In this document: positions 17,366 to 25,596 of the stretch, piece by piece | Numbering within the stretch: the stretch's first letter is position 1 | Layout of the letters: every line of letters begins with the position of its first letter | Assembly: GCA_031552425.1 (NCBI GenBank) | Contig: JAVBMM010000100.1 | Span: 1-45,234, forward strand | Origin: JAISFI01 sp031552425 | Lineage (GTDB): Bacteria > Bacteroidota > Bacteroidia > Bacteroidales > Azobacteroidaceae | Direction of reading: 5' to 3' | DNA: 45,234 nucleotides | The notes under the pieces: generated by a model | What the model was told of the DNA's origin: nothing | What the model saw: the letters and a program-made list of their open reading frames with translations, nothing else | Databases searched by the model: none | Made by a program: the position numbers and the translations under genes

Positions 17366-18280
17366 TTATTCGATGTTTTCAAAATGTTCTACTTCATTTA
17401 CCATTGAAACTCCTTCCAATTCTTCCCTGCCACTGCAGTATTGCAATGCAAGAGGAATGAAAATAAAAGGAATCAGCAATAAATTACCAAAAATGGAAAT
17501 AAATAATGTAATATAAGAAATGATGCCTCCAACGTTGAAAAAGCCAAACTGAAGAAAATCACCCGGAAATAACTCTCCAAGGAAAAAACTGATGTAATAA
17601 GGTATGGCAAGAAAACTATTTACCAAATACAGCAGGAGGGTAGAAATCAGTAAAATAGCTAAAATGCTTCCTTTTTTCTTCCATCCTGTTTTAGATCCTT
17701 CTATTAAAGCATCTTTAATTCCCGTATTTTTGAAATATAAAGGAAATACGGTTAATGATAACGGAGGGATTAATAAAATGATTACTACCACCAGTGGAAT
17801 AAGAAACCAAAAGCTTGCAGAAGCAGCTAATGATCCGAAAAAGAAAGCAACAGCAGCAATTGCCAACATACAAATAAAAAGTACGGATAGGGTATTGGGA
17901 GCAAATGCGATCAATGATCCTTTCAAATCTTTCAAATTAGTTTTCGGATTTAATGCTCCTGATTCATCTTTCAGCATAATAGCCGCACAAATGGAGTAAA
18001 TAATAGCATATCCTGCCAAAGAAATTAACGTAGAAGTTAAAACAGATTGGAAATATGGAACAGAGTTGGAAGAAAGGTCTTGGAGAGAATATAAAGAGCC
18101 CATAAGCCCTTTGACCGAATTAACTTGGCGTAAACTTACAAAGGTTTGAATTAAGGCGATAGGTAAGATGGCCAATGCCAGATTTTTAAATAAAACCAAA
18201 GCGTTTCTTTGTATAAAATTGAAAGAATCGGTCATGATCTCGTTCAATTTACGTTTTTTGTAAAGTTCTATTGTTTCCAT
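17366..18280 (-). CDS. Polytopic membrane protein of the SpoIIM/MoxR cluster
   Basis: The protein has 304 residues with about six hydrophobic segments (ALVLFKNLALAILPIALIQTFV; SLAGYAIIYSICAAIML; TLSVLFICMLAIAAVAFFFG; FWFLIPLVVVIILLIPPLSLTVF; GSILAILLISTLLLYLVNSF; ISYITLFISIFGNLLLIPFIFIPL). It resembles the membrane domain seen in glycerophosphodiester-phosphodiesterase-associated and YciC-like proteins. I would not assign a function beyond membership of this conserved operon. It is separated by 3 bases from the SpoIIM-like gene. Confidence 0.75.
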   Translation of the reverse strand: METIELYKKRKLNEIMTDSFNFIQRNALVLFKNLALAILPIALIQTFVSLRQVNSVKGLMGSLYSLQDLSSNSVPYFQSVLTSTLISLAGYAIIYSICAAIMLKDESGALNPKTNLKDLKGSLIAFAPNTLSVLFICMLAIAAVAFFFGSLAASASFWFLIPLVVVIILLIPPLSLTVFPLYFKNTGIKDALIEGSKTGWKKKGSILAILLISTLLLYLVNSFLAIPYYISFFLGELFPGDFLQFGFFNVGGIISYITLFISIFGNLLLIPFIFIPLALQYCSGREELEGVSMVNEVEHFENIE

Positions 18281-18283
18281 ATA

Positions 18284-19243
18284 TCAATGATTGATTGCCC
18301 TCCCTAATTTTTGCGGAAGGATAACAAAGTAAAATAAAATAAAAGCCAGCGAAAGTAAGATGACCGTCAACCGGATAATATCCGGTAAATCCGTATACCT
18401 TGTCAGATAAGATTCCAGAAATCCGGCGACGATAAAAATCGGGATAATTCCCACAATGATTTTTAATCCCCTGAGAGTACTCCTCCGGAAAGATTCCAGG
18501 CGGGAATAGGTGCCCGGGAACAACCATCCGTTTCCCATACTTATACCAGCTGCTCCGGCAATGATAATGGCCGAAATTTCCAATGTTCCGTGTATCCAGA
18601 TAGTCAGGAAAGACTCTTTTAATAATCCGTGTTCATAGAAAAAATATTGAAAGGTTCCGAGCATCACCCCATTTTGAAGGAGTAAATAAGCGGTTCCTAT
18701 AGAAGAAAAAATTCCTGCGATGAATGTATAAAAAGAGACGCGGATATTATTAATTGTGATTCCCAAAAACATCCCGTAATCATTTTCATCTTTATAAACG
18801 GCCATCGGATCACCGTTTTTAATATTGTCTAAAGTCATATCGACATAATGGTTCCCTAAAATGATCCGGGAAAATTCTTCATCATTAGCAGTGGAAAAAG
18901 CTCCGATCAAAGCACAAATAATAAAAATCAGGAAAGAATATAACAATTCTTTTCTTGCTTCATACATCACTAAAGGGACTTTTGTTGTCCAAAAAGAAAT
19001 GAAAGAAGAGAAAGTCTCCTGCTTTTTCCCATGTAAGTATTGATGCAATTTAGTGGAAAGATCATTCAGGTAAAGCGCTACTTTAGAATGAGGGTAATGA
19101 GTGCGGGCAAAAGATAGATCGTTTGTAATGTCAATGTATATATCAGCCAATTCGTCCGGGGTGCAATGAGATACTTTTTTCAGCTTATCTTCACACAACT
19201 TCCATTTTTTATGATTTTGCCGGATAAATAAGGCTTCTTTCAT
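18284..19243 (-). CDS. Stage II sporulation protein M (SpoIIM)-like membrane protein
   Basis: The protein has 319 residues. The N-terminal cytoplasmic part (1 to about 95) has FIRQNHKKWKLCEDKL and DELADIYIDITNDLSFARTHYPHSKVALYLNDLSTKLH, typical of bacterial SpoIIM-like proteins outside Firmicutes. About five transmembrane segments follow, with NNIRVSFYTFIAGIFSSIGTAYLLLQNGVMLG and TIWIHGTLEISAIIIAGAAGISMG as the conserved core. The relationship to sporulation SpoIIM is structural only. It is the first gene of the minus-strand operon and diverges from the RDD gene, a pairing found in many bacteria. Confidence 0.9.
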   Translation of the reverse strand: MKEALFIRQNHKKWKLCEDKLKKVSHCTPDELADIYIDITNDLSFARTHYPHSKVALYLNDLSTKLHQYLHGKKQETFSSFISFWTTKVPLVMYEARKELLYSFLIFIICALIGAFSTANDEEFSRIILGNHYVDMTLDNIKNGDPMAVYKDENDYGMFLGITINNIRVSFYTFIAGIFSSIGTAYLLLQNGVMLGTFQYFFYEHGLLKESFLTIWIHGTLEISAIIIAGAAGISMGNGWLFPGTYSRLESFRRSTLRGLKIIVGIIPIFIVAGFLESYLTRYTDLPDIIRLTVILLSLAFILFYFVILPQKLGRAINH

Positions 19244-19264
19244 GAAAACAAATTAGGGAAGCAG

Positions 19265-19296
19265 CAAAAGTACGGAAGAATTATTATTTTTGCAAA
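19265..19296. promoter_or_regulatory. Divergent promoters of the SpoIIM operon and RDD gene
   Basis: On the minus strand TTTG (19293-19296), 20 bases and TACTTTTG (19265-19272) give a full match for the operon. On the + strand TATTTTTG (19285-19292) is a -7 element for the RDD gene without a visible -33. The two overlap, so they may exclude each other. The + strand start would give a leader of only a few bases before ATG 19305. Confidence 0.6.
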
Positions 19297-19304
19297 AAAA
19301 ACGT

Positions 19305-20030
19305 ATGGAATCTATAGATGTATTGACCGGTCAGCACGTAACCATTGCATACAAACCCGCCGGTGCATTTGAAAGAGGGTTTTCCACGATATTAGACTGG
19401 ATCATCCAATTTTTTTACCTGATGTTTCTTTTTGTCGTTGCCGAAGAATTCAATAATGCCTGGAATTTACCGGAAAACGTAAATATTACCATCTTCCTGA
19501 TATTTTTTGCTCCCGTAGCTTTTTATAACTTTTTGTTCGAGGGTTTTATGTACGGTCAAACCCCGGGAAAAATGATCTTGAAGATAAAAGTGACTGATGC
19601 AGATGGTTCTTCGGTTTCAATTGGCCGTCATTTTTTGCGTTGGTTACTCCGTCCGATAGATTTTTTTCCTATGATGGGAGGTTTAGGCGTTTTCTTTATC
19701 ATTTTTACCAAAAAACAGCAAAGAATAGGAGATCTAGCGGCTGATACTGTTGTGGTTAGGACTTCCGGAAAAATTGATATTGGCGCTGAATATTATGATT
19801 TCGATGAAGATTACACTCCCGTTTTTCAACAAGTGGAAGAATTATCTGAAGGGCAAGTCCGCTTGATTCGTTCTTTCCTTGAATTACCCGAAAGAGGCAA
19901 CGAAGAGAAAATAGAAGATCTATCTGCAAAAGTCAGGAAGGTATTAAGAATTGACACTCCTATACCAGACCGGGACCTATTGACACAAGTGGTAAAAGAT
20001 TATAACTACTACGCATCGCTGGGGATTTAG
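19305..20030 (+). CDS. RDD family membrane protein
   Basis: The ATG at 19305 gives 241 residues (MESIDVLTGQHVTIAYKPAG). The in-frame TTG at 19290 lies within the predicted -7 element and is rejected. The RDD domain shows the ERGFSTILDWIIQFFYLMFLFVV helix with an Arg/Asp pair, FLFEGFMYGQTPGKMILKIKVTDADG (family motif GQTPGK), and GDLAADTVVV at the end of the domain. The last 75 residues are a charged cytoplasmic tail. RDD proteins with SpoIIM neighbours are of unknown function; ion exchange has been shown for some others. The start codon appears nearly leaderless. Confidence 0.9.
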   Translation: MESIDVLTGQHVTIAYKPAGAFERGFSTILDWIIQFFYLMFLFVVAEEFNNAWNLPENVNITIFLIFFAPVAFYNFLFEGFMYGQTPGKMILKIKVTDADGSSVSIGRHFLRWLLRPIDFFPMMGGLGVFFIIFTKKQQRIGDLAADTVVVRTSGKIDIGAEYYDFDEDYTPVFQQVEELSEGQVRLIRSFLELPERGNEEKIEDLSAKVRKVLRIDTPIPDRDLLTQVVKDYNYYASLGI

Positions 20031-20053
20031 GTTTGCGTTATTTTATAAAGCAT

Positions 20054-21034
20054 ATGAGAATTATGAGACTTTGTTACCTGATTTTACTGGTAGGGATATT
20101 ATTTGATTCTTGCTCTACGTTGGTTCATCAATCAACAATGAACGTTAACATACATTCGAATATGGATAGTACTAAAGTATGTGTAGATAACGATACCATC
20201 CATTGGCATACTATTCCTGCGACTATCATTACTAAACGGTCAAAAGAGGATTTAGTATTGACAATAAAAAACGATACTATTCAACAGCAATTGAATGTTA
20301 AAAGTAGGTTGTCAACAGCTTTTTGGTTAGGTAATATGTTTTCCGGTGTCGGAGTTATAGGTTATGCCATAGATTTGACAAATGCTAAACGGTACTCATA
20401 CCCAACTACTGTTTTTGTTCATTTTGATGATGATAACCCTCGCTTGACAGCAAAATATTCAACGTGGTTAAATCCGACAAAGAATCTTCTGAATTTTAAA
20501 ATTTCAATACCTGAAGGAAATTGGTTTTATCTTAATACGGGAAACGGTTATGGTAATAGTTTTGGGTTTTTGGGTATTTCCGGCGGATTTGAATACTACT
20601 TTACAAATAAATATTGTCTGAATATTGATTTTGGAGGATTAACGGATTTTATGCTGCCATTTCCTGCACCTGTTGACTATGAAGGTGCTTATGATAGGGC
20701 TTTTGCCATATATGGAGATATTCAAATCGGTAGCGATTACAAAAGATTACATTATGATGTAGGACTGCAATTTAATAGAACATTATATTACGAAAGAGAG
20801 ACCGTAGAATTATATCCTGAATATGTCGACACTCTAAAATATTCAGTTAAGCAAACAAATTTAGGATTGGCATTTTCAACCTATTATCGAATAACAAAAG
20901 GATTTAATATTGGACTGAATTATTATCCATCATTTATTACTATGCAAAACGGGAACACTAAATTTGAATACTCTCATCTGTTATTTTTAGAATTATCATT
21001 TAGAATAGAAGCATATAGACCGAGGAAAAAATGA
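20054..21034 (+). CDS. Lipoprotein-like protein with a PEGA-like N-terminus and a predicted barrel C-terminus
   Basis: From ATG 20054 the protein begins MRIMRLCYLILLVGILFDSC, with Cys20 in a plausible lipobox (LFDSC). A start at 20063 is equally possible; the TTG at 20033 is less likely. Residues about 25-90 (MNVNIHSNMDSTKVCVDNDTIHWHTIPATIITKRSKEDLVLTIKND) look like a short PEGA-type beta domain. Then comes a hydrophobic stretch (FWLGNMFSGVGVIGYAIDL). From about residue 140 alternating strands typical of a small outer-membrane barrel (NWFYLNTGNGYGNSFGFLGISGGFEYYF, CLNIDFGGL, YDVGLQFNRTLYY, FNIGLNYYPSFI, LLFLELSFRIEAY) run to the end. It lies 23 bases after the RDD gene. I do not recognise the family. 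Confidence 0.65.
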   Translation: MRIMRLCYLILLVGILFDSCSTLVHQSTMNVNIHSNMDSTKVCVDNDTIHWHTIPATIITKRSKEDLVLTIKNDTIQQQLNVKSRLSTAFWLGNMFSGVGVIGYAIDLTNAKRYSYPTTVFVHFDDDNPRLTAKYSTWLNPTKNLLNFKISIPEGNWFYLNTGNGYGNSFGFLGISGGFEYYFTNKYCLNIDFGGLTDFMLPFPAPVDYEGAYDRAFAIYGDIQIGSDYKRLHYDVGLQFNRTLYYERETVELYPEYVDTLKYSVKQTNLGLAFSTYYRITKGFNIGLNYYPSFITMQNGNTKFEYSHLLFLELSFRIEAYRPRKK

Positions 21035-21059
21035 GAACAATACTATACCACAATTACTC

Positions 21060-21300
21060 ATCTGTTTCTTTTCTCAGCCTGCCTTGCAAGTTTACAGTAA
21101 CTTAATGCGAACAAAGTGAGTTTTTGGTTGAAATAGTGGAATAAGATGTTGGGAAACCGCAATAAAATGTCCTTCCCGGTACTTATATTTGCGGACTCAA
21201 TTATGTCATACAACTGTTCGCCGGTAAGGAAGCCGGAAGAAGTTAAATAAAAACACATAAACCGTCTCTCTACGGTAATGTCACAGGTACATCAACTTGT
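21060..21300. other. Gene-free stretch with decayed repeat-like sequence
   Basis: No gene is supported. The minus strand has a 66-codon open stretch ending (as protein) KLTLFALSYCKLAR. It resembles KLTMFAVNYSRL read from the minus strand of the repeat at 21680-21720, and the DNA carries GCGAACAAAGTGAG against GCGAACATAGTGAG there. This points to a shared repeat element rather than a protein. Confidence 0.4.
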
Positions 21301-21308
21301 GAGAAAAA

Positions 21309-21340
21309 AGGCTTGGAAATATTTTTCCAGGCCTTTTTTT
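21309..21340 (+). terminator. Strong Rho-independent terminator
   Basis: AGGCTTGGAAA (21309-21319) pairs with TTTCCAGGCCT (21324-21334) over 11 bp with one G-U, followed by a run of T. The A run before the stem makes it partly bidirectional. It lies 275 bases after the lipoprotein-like gene and may end that transcript. Confidence 0.75.
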
Positions 21341-21387
21341 GTATCATTTTGTTGTTTTTACACGAAAAAACATCCCTTTTGTAATAA

Positions 21388-21475
21388 AATATAGTAGGAC
21401 TGTAGAAGCATTACAGTCCTATTGTAAGAGTATTACAGCCCTATTGCACGACATCTACAGCCCTACTATAAGAAA
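21388..21475. repeat. Short imperfect direct repeats with an inverted copy
   Basis: Three units of 22-23 bases start ATTACAGTCCTATTG, ATTACAGCCCTATTG and CTACAGCCCTACTAT. Upstream, TAGTAGGACTGTAG is the reverse complement of the same core, so the outer parts (TAGTAGGACTGTAG and CTACAGCCCTACTA) can pair. There are no gene, spacer or array features of a CRISPR. Function is unknown. Confidence 0.6.
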
Positions 21476-21544
21476 ATCACAAGTAAATACTATATAAAAC
21501 GCATGAGTATTTTTTTTGGCTAATTTTCTATCCGGAAATTTGTT

Positions 21545-21895
21545 AAAAAATCATAAGATTATTTTTTGGCCGCATACCTAACGGCATGCCTATCTTTTTT
21601 AATCATTTTTTTACCAAGCGATAATGCCTATCGGCATATTTTTTAGCCATTTGGACGCATCCTTGAAAAGTGCGTTTAAGCGAGAGTAATTAACAGCGAA
21701 CATAGTGAGCTTTAATAAATAATACCTTGTCGTCGAAAAGCTGTTTGAAACGAAAGAGCCGAAGGCGATTGAGTAAGTTCTTTTCGAGAAAGCCCTTTTT
21801 TTGCTTCCTTTTTTGGGGCAGCAAAAAAGGAATGAAGAAACCTTTTTTATCAAGAAAAAAGGAACAGTTTCCAAGGCGTTAGCCTTGATCTTTTT
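21545..21895. repeat. Dispersed intergenic repeat, copy A
   Basis: A mosaic of segments also found at 34.07-34.43 kb in the same orientation. Shared pieces are GCATACCTAACGGCAT (21572-21587 region), a 21-base block at 21639-21659 shared with 34333-34353 with one mismatch, a GCTGTTTGA.CGAA segment, and 55 bases at 21841-21895 matching 34372-34426 with two differences. The last block forms two hairpins (CCTTTTTT/AAAAAAGG and AAGGC/GCCTT). No coding function is seen. This repeat and the previous one fill the long gap between 21035 and 22023. Confidence 0.75.
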
Positions 21896-21945
21896 ATATT
21901 AATGCAAACAGGAAAAGAACGAAAAAATAAAAAATATACATTTAT

Positions 21946-21977
21946 TTTGCAAATTAGATTTATTTACATTAATTTTG
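21946..21977 (+). promoter_or_regulatory. Promoter of the O-antigen-ligase-like gene
   Basis: TTTG (21946-21949), a 20-base spacer and TAATTTTG (21970-21977) match the Bacteroidota consensus. The element is 46 bases before ATG 22024 and could drive the downstream plus-strand genes as well. Confidence 0.65.
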
Positions 21978-22023
21978 TTTATAAAGTTTAATGTTTCGTT
22001 TGTCGACCTAATTTAATACGACC

Positions 22024-23787
22024 ATGAAAGGCAGGCGTTTACTCATTTTACTATACGGCGCTTCGGTATTTAGTAGCTTACTTTCCTCCGAAGTATTTAT
22101 CAACTATAACCAGTTGGGATTTTATTGCTGTGTGTTCCTCTCATTTATATTGATGGCATGGTTGGTCATCCGTCAAAAGACATTTGTTTTACAACCTTTA
22201 CATATTTTATTTTTAGTTTATATAATTTTTTGTGCCCTTCATTTATTCCTTCAGGGACAAAGCGGCTTATTCTGGGGAGGGACCAATAAAATGCAAATCT
22301 TGTTGTTGACCCTCTTTCATTTATTCTTTTTGAGTGCCTTTTTGCAGGAAAATTCATCCGGCAGGAAACAAAATATCTTTTGGCTTTTCCTCTGTTTTTT
22401 GTTCGCCGCCGTTTTTCAATCCATTGTATCCTACCTTCAATTAGCCGGATGGATGGGTAATATACACAGCTCTCATCCTATAGGAGGAACAATAGGTAAT
22501 CCCAATGTCCTGGCGACTTTTCTAATATTGCCCCTGGTTTATGTTTTTAATTACCTGTTGTGGTATTGGAAAGACAACCGGAAAATCAGCCTTGGACTCT
22601 TAGCAGCCTGTTTGTTTATTTTGCCGGTTGTGATACTCTGTGAATGCCGCACAGCCTGGATTGCACTAATTGCAGGAATCATAGCCGGTTGTATGATCCG
22701 TTACCATTTGTTCCGTTACTTCCGTACTTTGACCGGGGTAGCTGTATTTTTTGTATCTATTGTCCTGTTGTCTGTGGGAGCTGTAAAATTATATCGTTTC
22801 AAACAAGCTTCCGCAGAAGGAAGATGGTATATCTGGCAACTCAGCGCCGGAATGTTCCTGCAAAAACCGTTGACCGGTTACGGTTTTGATCAGTTCGAAA
22901 AATATTACAACCTTCACCAGGCTTCTTATTTTGAAGAATTGTATGAAGAAGAAAAGCAATACGATCATAGACTCTATGCAGAAAATGCACATAACGATTG
23001 GGTGGAACACTTAGTTGAAACCGGCTTTATCGGTTTTGCTTTTTTTACCGGTATCTTTATTTGTGCGTTTTGGTATTATGCCAAAGCCCCTCCGGGCAGT
23101 AGAACTCCGGAAAGTCGTATCGCTTGCGCTACGTTCATTTCCTGGCTAACGATCTCTTTGTTCAATTACAATACGACAGTCCATTTCAATATGCTTTTCC
23201 TGGCTTTTTTGCTGGTGACAATGATTCCACAGGCAAAAAAGACTAAACACATATCTGCTTTTGCAGTCTGGATACTGATTCCTTTATTGCTTGCCGGATT
23301 TGTCAAGACTGCACAGTCATGCCATGCGGAAATACAATTAGCCAGGTTGAAGACCATCAAAAAACCAAAAAATAAAGAACTTGATGCTGTTTATAATCAT
23401 TTGCCTAAAACCGGACTGAATCTCTATTCTTACGCCGCTTTATATCAGAAAAACGGAAATAAAAAACGATCTAAAGAATTATTGGATGAGGCCCAGGGAA
23501 TATCTTCCCACTATGATATCTATTTTTCTTTGGCAGGATATTATTCCCATGTAAAACAACACAGGAAAGCTGTAGATTATTATAAGACAGCCTTGAATAT
23601 CTACCCCATGAAGATTGTCCCCCGTATCCGGTTGATGCGACAATACGATCGTTTGGGAGAAATACAGAAAGCCTTAGAGCAAGCCCGGTTGGTGCTGGAT
23701 ATTCAACCGGTGAAACTTACTCCCGAAGTTCAACAAGCCCGGGCAAAAGCCCAGGAATATATAGAAAGAATGAACAGTGAAAATTAA
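22024..23787 (+). CDS. O-antigen ligase/polymerase-like membrane protein with C-terminal TPRs
   Basis: The protein has 587 residues. Residues 1 to about 435 hold around ten to twelve hydrophobic segments. A large extracytoplasmic loop has the Wzy_C/WaaL pattern: GGTIGNPNVLATFLILPL, then CRTAWIALIAGIIAG, then LQKPLTGYGFDQFEKYYNLHQ, then AENAHNDWVEHLVETGFIGF. The AHN.W/GFIG motif is characteristic. Residues about 440-585 contain tetratricopeptide-like helices (YKTALNIYPMKIVPRIRLMRQYDRLGEIQKALEQARLVLDI). WaaL/Wzy-type enzymes transfer or polymerise lipid-linked glycans, and some members glycosylate proteins. No glycan-synthesis genes lie nearby, so a specialised or protein-directed role is possible but unproven. 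It is the first gene of the accessory block. Confidence 0.85.
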   Translation: MKGRRLLILLYGASVFSSLLSSEVFINYNQLGFYCCVFLSFILMAWLVIRQKTFVLQPLHILFLVYIIFCALHLFLQGQSGLFWGGTNKMQILLLTLFHLFFLSAFLQENSSGRKQNIFWLFLCFLFAAVFQSIVSYLQLAGWMGNIHSSHPIGGTIGNPNVLATFLILPLVYVFNYLLWYWKDNRKISLGLLAACLFILPVVILCECRTAWIALIAGIIAGCMIRYHLFRYFRTLTGVAVFFVSIVLLSVGAVKLYRFKQASAEGRWYIWQLSAGMFLQKPLTGYGFDQFEKYYNLHQASYFEELYEEEKQYDHRLYAENAHNDWVEHLVETGFIGFAFFTGIFICAFWYYAKAPPGSRTPESRIACATFISWLTISLFNYNTTVHFNMLFLAFLLVTMIPQAKKTKHISAFAVWILIPLLLAGFVKTAQSCHAEIQLARLKTIKKPKNKELDAVYNHLPKTGLNLYSYAALYQKNGNKKRSKELLDEAQGISSHYDIYFSLAGYYSHVKQHRKAVDYYKTALNIYPMKIVPRIRLMRQYDRLGEIQKALEQARLVLDIQPVKLTPEVQQARAKAQEYIERMNSEN

Positions 23788-23867
23788 TGTGCCAATTTTA
23801 TAATATGCCAATGAAGTGCAAATTAAGAAGTAAGAGTAAAAAATAATGAAAATCCGTCATTGCAACG

Positions 23868-23962
23868 ACATTTTCCTGTTCACCGTTCACTGTTAACAGC
23901 TTGCGGTGCAAGCTTCACAGGGAACGATAGCGACCCTAACAGCGAACAGAGTAAGCAAAATT
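23868..23962. repeat. Interspersed repeat-like sequence with hairpins
   Basis: The gap contains CTGTTCACCGTTCACTGTT, then a perfect stem AGCTTGC-GGT-GCAAGCT (about 23899-23915). A GCGAACAGAGTAAG piece related to the GCGAACATAGTGAG motif in repeat copy A follows. It is typical of short interspersed elements in Bacteroidales intergenic DNA. A spurious upstream extension of the next gene runs through it. Confidence 0.5.
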
Positions 23963-23983
23963 GACAAACTAAATATTAGTACC

Positions 23984-25534
23984 ATGAAAAGTAAACATTT
24001 TTATCAACTGATTTTCCTTCTGATCTTTTTTATAGGGGTATCAGGATTGTCCGCTCAGAATACTGCCGGCAAGCAACCGGTTCTTTCGAACCTGAAAGGG
24101 AAAAAATCTGCAGAACTGGAAAAAGTCATCCGGCATTACCAACAACAAGGAAACAAACAAAAGTTACAAGCCGCTATATTCCTGATCAATAATATGGACG
24201 GACATACTTCCGAAGATTTTATGTGGACTCGTCCCGATGGTAGCCGGTTACCGTTTAATGAACTGGATTATCCGGATATGGCTACTTCCTTGTCTGCTTT
24301 CAACGCCTTGAAAAAAACGACTAAAATAGGTGGAAAGAAAATGCATTATAACGATGCTGATACTATTACCTCCAGGCAACTGATCGATAATATCGAACTG
24401 GCTTTTGCCGTTTGGGGCAAACCCTGGAACAAACACCTCTCTTTCGAAGATTTTTGTGAATACATCCTACCCTACAGGGTATGGACGGAACCATTGCAAA
24501 ATTGGCGTAAAACCTATTACAATAAATATAGTCCCTTAGAAAAAGACTTGGGTGGTTTTGGCAATACTTTTGATTACTGTACCCACCTCAACCAAAGCAT
24601 GTCCGGCTATGTATGTACTTATGGATTAGGAAAAAGGCAGGAAAATATTCCTATTCTGGGTCCACTGACTTCCCTCCACCGGCAACAAGGCGAATGCCAG
24701 GACATGGCAGTGATGACAGTCTATGCCATGCGTGCGGCAGGTATCCCCTGCGTAGTGGATTTCTGTCCTTATTGGCCAACCTCTTCGGGTCGGCATTATT
24801 GGAATGTGGTACTGGGAAATGCCGGTCAGGCTGTTATTTTTATGGGTACGACTCATTCACCGGGTGAATATAGTTTGGTGCGGGAAATCGGGAAAGCATA
24901 CAGGATGATGTATTCCAAACAACCGGATGCTTTAGCTTCCATTGCTCCTCCGGAAGCTATTCCCGAAGGATTCTTACGTTCTCCATATATCCGGGATGTC
25001 AGTCCCTTTTATGGCGCTAAAAACACGGTCAATATCCACTTGCCTGATAACCACCTGCAATATGCTTTCTTATCGGTATTCAATTATAGCCGATGGCAAG
25101 TGATTGGCTGGGGAAAAACCAAAAGCACTCCGGGAAAACCGGGAAGTTCTGTCTCTTTTCCCAATTTACAAAGCGGCTGTGTTTATCTCCCGGAAAGTTA
25201 TTCCCAAGGTAAGAAAACACCCTTGGCCTATCCTTTTTCAATAGACATGCAAGGTAAAGTAGAACATTTAATTCCGGATATATCCACTCCCCGTCAGATT
25301 ACCCTTGGGCAACAAGACGGCTACCTGATTTACCGGCAAGATAAACGATATATCCTCTATTACTGGGATAAACAATGGAAAAAAATATCTACAAAAGTAT
25401 ATACGGGAGACAGTTGCCAGCTGGTATTTGAAGGAGTTCCTACCGATGCTTTGCTCTACCTTCGACCGGAATATTCCCAGGGCAAGGAACGTATTTTTAC
25501 TGTCGATGATACAGGAAAACGCCATTGGTGGTAA
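23984..25534 (+). CDS. Secreted transglutaminase-like (papain-fold) protein
   Basis: The start at 23984 gives 516 residues beginning with a signal peptide (MKSKHFYQLIFLLIFFIGVSGLSAQ). The 26 earlier codons starting at 23906 run through repeat DNA and are rejected. The transglutaminase-like core shows Cys238 in HRQQGECQDMAVMTVYAMRAAGIPCVVDF and His271 in SSGRHYWNVVL. This is the expected Cys..His order; the third catalytic residue is not obvious (Asn or a later acidic residue). A region of about 225 residues follows, with beta-rich segments such as SGCVYLPESYSQGKKTPLAYPFS. Such proteins act outside the cytoplasm as proteases, cross-linkers or amidases. The substrate is unknown. The Spy-like gene follows after 62 bases. 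Confidence 0.85.
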   Translation: MKSKHFYQLIFLLIFFIGVSGLSAQNTAGKQPVLSNLKGKKSAELEKVIRHYQQQGNKQKLQAAIFLINNMDGHTSEDFMWTRPDGSRLPFNELDYPDMATSLSAFNALKKTTKIGGKKMHYNDADTITSRQLIDNIELAFAVWGKPWNKHLSFEDFCEYILPYRVWTEPLQNWRKTYYNKYSPLEKDLGGFGNTFDYCTHLNQSMSGYVCTYGLGKRQENIPILGPLTSLHRQQGECQDMAVMTVYAMRAAGIPCVVDFCPYWPTSSGRHYWNVVLGNAGQAVIFMGTTHSPGEYSLVREIGKAYRMMYSKQPDALASIAPPEAIPEGFLRSPYIRDVSPFYGAKNTVNIHLPDNHLQYAFLSVFNYSRWQVIGWGKTKSTPGKPGSSVSFPNLQSGCVYLPESYSQGKKTPLAYPFSIDMQGKVEHLIPDISTPRQITLGQQDGYLIYRQDKRYILYYWDKQWKKISTKVYTGDSCQLVFEGVPTDALLYLRPEYSQGKERIFTVDDTGKRHWW

Positions 25535-25596
25535 AGATAACGATTGAAAAACGACCGATCAGGTCATGTATATAAATTACTTTAAATTAATTACAA

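Noticed and set aside
21058..21258. Minus-strand ORF of 66 codons
   Set aside because: It shares its C-terminal motif with the repeat-derived frame at 21.7 kb and has no recognisable domain.
21388..21475. Possible CRISPR array of three repeats
   Set aside because: The period is only 22-23 bases with no variable spacers, and one copy is inverted.
21611..21874. Minus-strand ORF of 87 codons
   Set aside because: It lies entirely in the dispersed repeat copy A and its translation mirrors repeat structure; no start or ribosome-site support.
23906..23983. Upstream extension of the transglutaminase-like gene
   Set aside because: It runs through repeat DNA and would hide the clear signal peptide beginning at 23984.
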